Source of the DNA: Candidatus Woesearchaeota archaeon
Lineage (GTDB): Archaea; Nanobdellota; Nanobdellia; Woesearchaeales; WAPJ01
Direction of reading: 5' to 3'
Length of the DNA: 6,793 bases
Assembly (NCBI GenBank): GCA_015520785.1
Contig: WAPJ01000111.1
Span: 1-6,793 of the forward strand
A program made the translations under genes and the position numbers. Position 1 is the stretch's first letter, and every line of letters begins with the position of its first letter. The notes beneath the pieces are model-generated. The model made no database searches. It saw only the letters and a program-made list of their open reading frames with translations, and was not told the DNA's origin. Shown piece after piece: positions 4,724-6,793 of the stretch.

Positions 4724-4746
4724 ACGCTCCGCGTAAAAAAAAGCGC

Positions 4747-5430
4747 ATGCGGCATGACGAGCTCCCCCTCCTCGCGTACAGCCTCCTCACCCAGCAGCGT
4801 GAAAGCCCCTACACGTTCACCTTCACCTATAGCCGCCGGTTCAAACCGTATAATGCCACGGCAACGCTCCGCGACAAGCAGATCAGCTTCCGCCTCAGCA
4901 CTGCCTGGAAGGACGTGGATCCGAGCATTCTCATCGGCCTCTTGCAGCATCTTCTCGTCAAACTCCTCAAGCTGAAAGCCAGCACGGTCAACATGGACCT
5001 TTACACGAGCTTCCTCAAAAACCTCGGGAAGCATGACAAGCAGGATCAGACGGATGAACGGCTCGTTAAACTCTACGATGAGGTGAATGCGACTTTCTTT
5101 AACGGCCTCCTCCCACGGCCACGCCTCGTCTGGCAGGGCAAGAGCCTCCGCACCCTTGCCGTCTATGAGTATCATACGGACACGATCCGGATTAGCGAGC
5201 ATTTCAAACACGCGCCAGACCACCTCGTCAAATTCCTCATCTACCATGAGAGCCTCCACAAGTTCCTCCAGTACGAGGAGAAGAACGGCCGTGCACGCTA
5301 TCACACCCCACGCTTCCGCCAGCTTGAACGCCTCTACCCCGACTATGAACGGGTAGAACGCGAGCTTGCAGGCTACGTGCGCAGCGTGAAAGCAACGCGA
5401 AGCGCAGCCTACAAGCCTAAAGGCTTATAA
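4747..5430 (+). CDS. SprT-like zinc metalloprotease
   Basis: The product has 227 residues. The C-terminal half is a SprT-type domain: a helix LYDEVNATFFNGLLPRPRLVW (110-129), a strand pair LAVYEYHTDTIRIS (137-150) and the zinc-peptidase motif HESLH (residues 167-171, HExxH with E168 as the catalytic acid). A likely third ligand H186 in RYHTPRF matches the family's downstream histidine. The N-terminal ~100 residues, with YSRRFKPYNATATLR and a helix-rich ILIGLLQHLLVKLLKLK, are not part of the standard SprT core and I cannot assign them. SprT/Spartan-type proteins elsewhere act on DNA-bound or damaged proteins, but that role is not shown for this archaeal version. There is no signal peptide, so it is cytoplasmic. 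The ATG at 4747 is chosen from the TATA spacing. The stop codon overlaps the aIF5A promoter. Confidence 0.8.
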   Translation: MRHDELPLLAYSLLTQQRESPYTFTFTYSRRFKPYNATATLRDKQISFRLSTAWKDVDPSILIGLLQHLLVKLLKLKASTVNMDLYTSFLKNLGKHDKQDQTDERLVKLYDEVNATFFNGLLPRPRLVWQGKSLRTLAVYEYHTDTIRISEHFKHAPDHLVKFLIYHESLHKFLQYEEKNGRARYHTPRFRQLERLYPDYERVERELAGYVRSVKATRSAAYKPKGL

Positions 5431-5432
5431 AC
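5423..5432 (+). promoter_or_regulatory. TATA box of the aIF5A-L40e operon, overlapping the upstream stop codon
   Basis: GCTTATAAAC is a near-consensus box centred about 28 bp before the ATG at 5456, so the message is likely leaderless. Its TAA (5428-5430) is also the stop codon of the SprT-like gene. Confidence 0.65.
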
Positions 5433-5455
5433 TGCTGGTGGTGGCCTTTCTCGCC

Positions 5456-5857
5456 ATGAGCTTTAAATTCGTCAAGGCAACGAATATCAAAGAGGGAAGC
5501 TATGTTGTGATCGACGATCATCCCTGCCGGGTTGTGAGCGTCAGCGTCAGCAAGCCCGGCAAGCATGGCAGTAGTAAAGTCCGGATTGAAGCCATCGGCC
5601 TCATTGACAACCGCCGCAGGAGCACGGTCATGCCCGGCCAGGATGATATCCCAGTGCCGATCATCGAGAAGAAGGATGCCCAAGTCCTCAGCGTGAGTGG
5701 GACTACTGCGCAGGTCATGGACATGGAAACGTATGAGACGCTCGACCTCCCCATCCCCGAAGACCTCCAGGGGAACCTCCAGGAGGGTGATATCGTCCTC
5801 TACTGGAAGGTCATGGACTATACGCTCCTCAAGCAGAAGAAGGGGAGTGTCGAATAA
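5456..5857 (+). CDS. eif5a: Translation factor aIF5A (hypusine-containing protein)
   Basis: The product has 133 residues. The N-terminal SH3-like domain carries the loop SKPGKHGSSKVRIEAIGL, in which K36 (PGKHG) is the lysine that deoxyhypusine synthase modifies. The C-terminal OB-fold half begins about residue 70 and includes AQVLSVSGTTAQVMDMETYETLDLPIP. The factor binds the ribosome E site and relieves stalling, for example at proline runs, like bacterial EF-P. Length is normal for archaea. The frame is open back to a GTG at 5438, but MSFKFVKATNIKEGSY is the expected start and the TATA box places the transcript start at the ATG 5456. L40e follows 13 bp after the stop, forming a translation operon. 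Confidence 0.97.
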   Translation: MSFKFVKATNIKEGSYVVIDDHPCRVVSVSVSKPGKHGSSKVRIEAIGLIDNRRRSTVMPGQDDIPVPIIEKKDAQVLSVSGTTAQVMDMETYETLDLPIPEDLQGNLQEGDIVLYWKVMDYTLLKQKKGSVE

Positions 5858-5859
5858 AA

Positions 5860-5864
5860 GGTGA
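5860..5864 (+). promoter_or_regulatory. Ribosome binding site of L40e
   Basis: GGTGA lies in the 13-bp gap after the aIF5A stop, 6 bases before the ATG at 5871, as for an internal operon gene. Confidence 0.55.
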
Positions 5865-5870
5865 CACTGC

Positions 5871-6032
5871 ATGGCCCGATTCCCCGAAGCCGAGGCACGC
5901 CTCTTCAACGAAGTATTCGTCTGCAGGAAGTGCACGGCCAAGATACGAGCACCCCGCATGAAAGTCCTCCGCGGCCTCGTCGCATGCCGCAAGTGCGGGA
6001 GCAAAGCCCTCCGGCCAAAGCGGAAGAAGTAA
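5871..6032 (+). CDS. rpl40e: Large-subunit ribosomal protein L40e (eL40)
   Basis: The product is a 53-residue basic zinc-finger protein of the large ribosomal subunit. [13 protein letters not shown] is the characteristic L40e opening, and the C-terminus [15 protein letters not shown] is equally typical. Zinc ligands are C18/C21 (CRKC) and C39/C42 (CRKC). The stretch between the two CxxC pairs is 17 residues (22-38), longer than the roughly 10 that I recall in most archaeal L40e (the NARNPWRATK type), and its sequence [17 protein letters not shown] is unlike that segment. The gene follows aIF5A by 13 bp with a GGTGA site, so the two share the promoter at 5423. In archaea this is a stand-alone gene without the ubiquitin fusion of eukaryotes. 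Confidence 0.9.
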   Translation: MARFPEAEARLFNEVFVCRKCTAKIRAPRMKVLRGLVACRKCGSKALRPKRKK

Positions 6033-6130
6033 TCCTCTTCTCTCCTCACATCCCACCTTTTTTTCTTTCCCCCTTCTTCTTCGCTCTCCTTCGTCTTCTC
6101 CTCTTTCTATCCTTTCATTTTTTCCCTTAG
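6033..6130 (+). terminator. Pyrimidine tract after L40e
   Basis: About 95 bases of C/T with several T runs (T7 around 6058-6064, and the TTTTTTCCC region near 6119) directly follow the L40e stop. This is consistent with U-rich archaeal termination of the aIF5A-L40e message. Confidence 0.45.
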
Positions 6131-6295
6131 CACATCCTTTCTTCAACTCACCACCAAGAAGAAAGCGGCATACTCATAGGAGAAACGCAGAATCACTGCA
6201 AGCAATCCAAGAGATTCAGAGAAGAAGAGGGACATACAAAGATAATCCTCCAACTCCTAAAAGAAGGGAGTTATAGAGAATCCATACTCCTCTCC
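6131..6295. other. Rest of the convergent spacer
   Basis: No gene, tRNA or clear promoter is seen. A weak inverted repeat AACTCC (6252-6257)/GGAGTT (6267-6272) lies about 25 bp past the end of the minus-strand phosphodiesterase. It has no adjacent T tract on that strand and is only a poor terminator candidate. Confidence 0.4.
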
Positions 6296-6793
6296 TCACA
6301 TCCTCCGCGCATCCCACTCTTCAACCGCGAGGATCCGCCATTCTCCCAGATCGAGAATAAGACTGCTCGCTCTTCCCAACCGTCCGAGAATCTCACCCGG
6401 ATTGATGAGGAAGCGGCCAGCCTCCTCACGAATATCCTTCCTGTGCGTATGCCCATACACGACCAGGTCATACTCTCCATTCGCGAAGAAGACCTCTGCT
6501 GGTTCGGGATAATGCTGCATGATCACCCTCCTCCCTTCAATCTCTTCCTGCATGAGATCCCCGTGCAGGACGACACGCTTCGCAGCAGTAGCGCGGAGCG
6601 TCGTGCGGTAGCGATCATCAATATTCCCAAAGACAACATCAACCCGTTCAACAGCATACGCTCCTGCCAGCTTTTCAAGCAGATCAATCATGAATGGCGC
6701 GCACAAGTCACCCGCATGTAGCACGCGTTTCACCCCATGCTGTGCGAAGCGCTTGAAGGCTTCCTCAAGGCTCAGCTCGTGATCATGCGAGTC
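6296..6793 (-). CDS. MJ0936/YfcE-type metallophosphoesterase (partial)
   Basis: The frame is open to the right edge and gives 165 residues. It begins at DSHDH, the first metal-binding motif, which in this family sits about 7-8 residues after the start, so only a few residues are missing. The other motifs are all present, numbered from the first visible residue: HAGD (26-29), GNID (56-59), QH (93-94), GHTH (114-117) and INPGE (130-134). The predicted ligands of the two-metal site are D1, H3, D29, N57, H94, H115 and H117. Members are small cytoplasmic phosphodiesterases; the physiological substrate is usually unknown. The usual HG after the fourth motif is HYPEP here. A GTG at 6733 is internal, because the conserved first motif lies upstream of it. 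The total length of about 172 matches the family. Confidence 0.92.
   Translation of the reverse strand, partial: DSHDHELSLEEAFKRFAQHGVKRVLHAGDLCAPFMIDLLEKLAGAYAVERVDVVFGNIDDRYRTTLRATAAKRVVLHGDLMQEEIEGRRVIMQHYPEPAEVFFANGEYDLVVYGHTHRKDIREEAGRFLINPGEILGRLGRASSLILDLGEWRILAVEEWDARRM

Larger units (their letters stand above)
4475..4746 (+). other. Repeat-rich spacer between S6e and the protease
   Basis: No gene is seen in these 272 bp. They hold, in order: a pyrimidine-rich stretch that probably ends S6e transcription (4484-4570), a 13-bp tandem repeat, two copies of a palindrome-containing 17-bp direct repeat, a short inverted repeat TTCCT/AGGAA at 4592-4606, a 9-bp hairpin at 4666-4688, and the protease TATA box. 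The density of symmetric elements is unlike the other spacers in the window. Confidence 0.6.

Noticed and set aside
4600..5304. 234-codon open frame on the minus strand
   Set aside because: It is antisense to the SprT-like gene, whose HESLH motif and family features are clear. The predicted product has no recognisable motif and runs into the repeat-rich spacer.
5417..6049. 210-codon open frame on the minus strand
   Set aside because: It covers aIF5A and L40e, both certain on the + strand, so it is a shadow.
6252..6272. Inverted repeat AACTCC/GGAGTT as terminator of the phosphodiesterase
   Set aside because: Only six pairs and no T tract follows on the minus strand, so it was mentioned but not called as a terminator.
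1..6793. CRISPR array, tRNA, rRNA or insertion sequence
   Set aside because: No regularly spaced repeats, no cloverleaf with a CCA-type end, no rRNA-like stretch and no transposase were found. The CARF resemblance of the gene at 979 is therefore not backed by a CRISPR context.

Overview
The window is archaeal. It carries archaeal-type ribosomal proteins S6e and L40e, translation factor aIF5A with its hypusine-site loop, TATA-box promoters, and ribosome binding sites of the GGTGAT type. The intergenic spacers are short and rich in C and T. The company of a nucleotidyltransferase/HEPN-like helical protein, a small CxxAxxC ferredoxin, a SprT-like protease and a COG1784-type TctA membrane protein suggests a DPANN archaeon, perhaps Woesearchaeales-like. 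That placement rests on family resemblance read by eye, not on a phylogeny.

Layout: the 3' part of a helical protein, probably an MNT-HEPN-type C-terminus, runs off the left edge (2-718). Next comes a two-gene operon (979-1581) of a small Rossmann/CARF-like protein and a three-cysteine ferredoxin. A four-helix membrane protein with a long histone-H1-like Lys/Ala tail follows (1862-2521). It converges on an orphan TctA-family permease on the minus strand (2731-3894). The 209-bp spacer between them holds a hairpin terminator candidate and a tiny ferredoxin-like open frame. Divergent from the permease lies S6e (4082-4474). A repeat-rich 272-bp spacer separates S6e from a SprT-like metalloprotease (4747-5430). 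The aIF5A-L40e operon follows (5456-6032), with its promoter overlapping the protease stop codon. An MJ0936/YfcE-type phosphodiesterase on the minus strand is cut by the right edge (6296-6793).

Most of the recognisable content is translation or housekeeping: S6e, aIF5A, L40e. Start sites follow a clear pattern. Genes with a TATA box 24-28 bp before the ATG look leaderless. Genes inside operons, or with a longer leader, carry a GGTGA/GAGGTG ribosome binding site. Several starts were chosen on this basis.

The observations that deserve attention are a 12-bp perfect palindrome in two 17-bp direct-repeat copies upstream of the protease, the membrane protein with an H1-like tail, the CARF-like/ferredoxin pair, the ferredoxin-like mini-ORF, and the altered zinc-finger spacing in L40e. 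I see no CRISPR array, tRNA, rRNA or insertion sequence.
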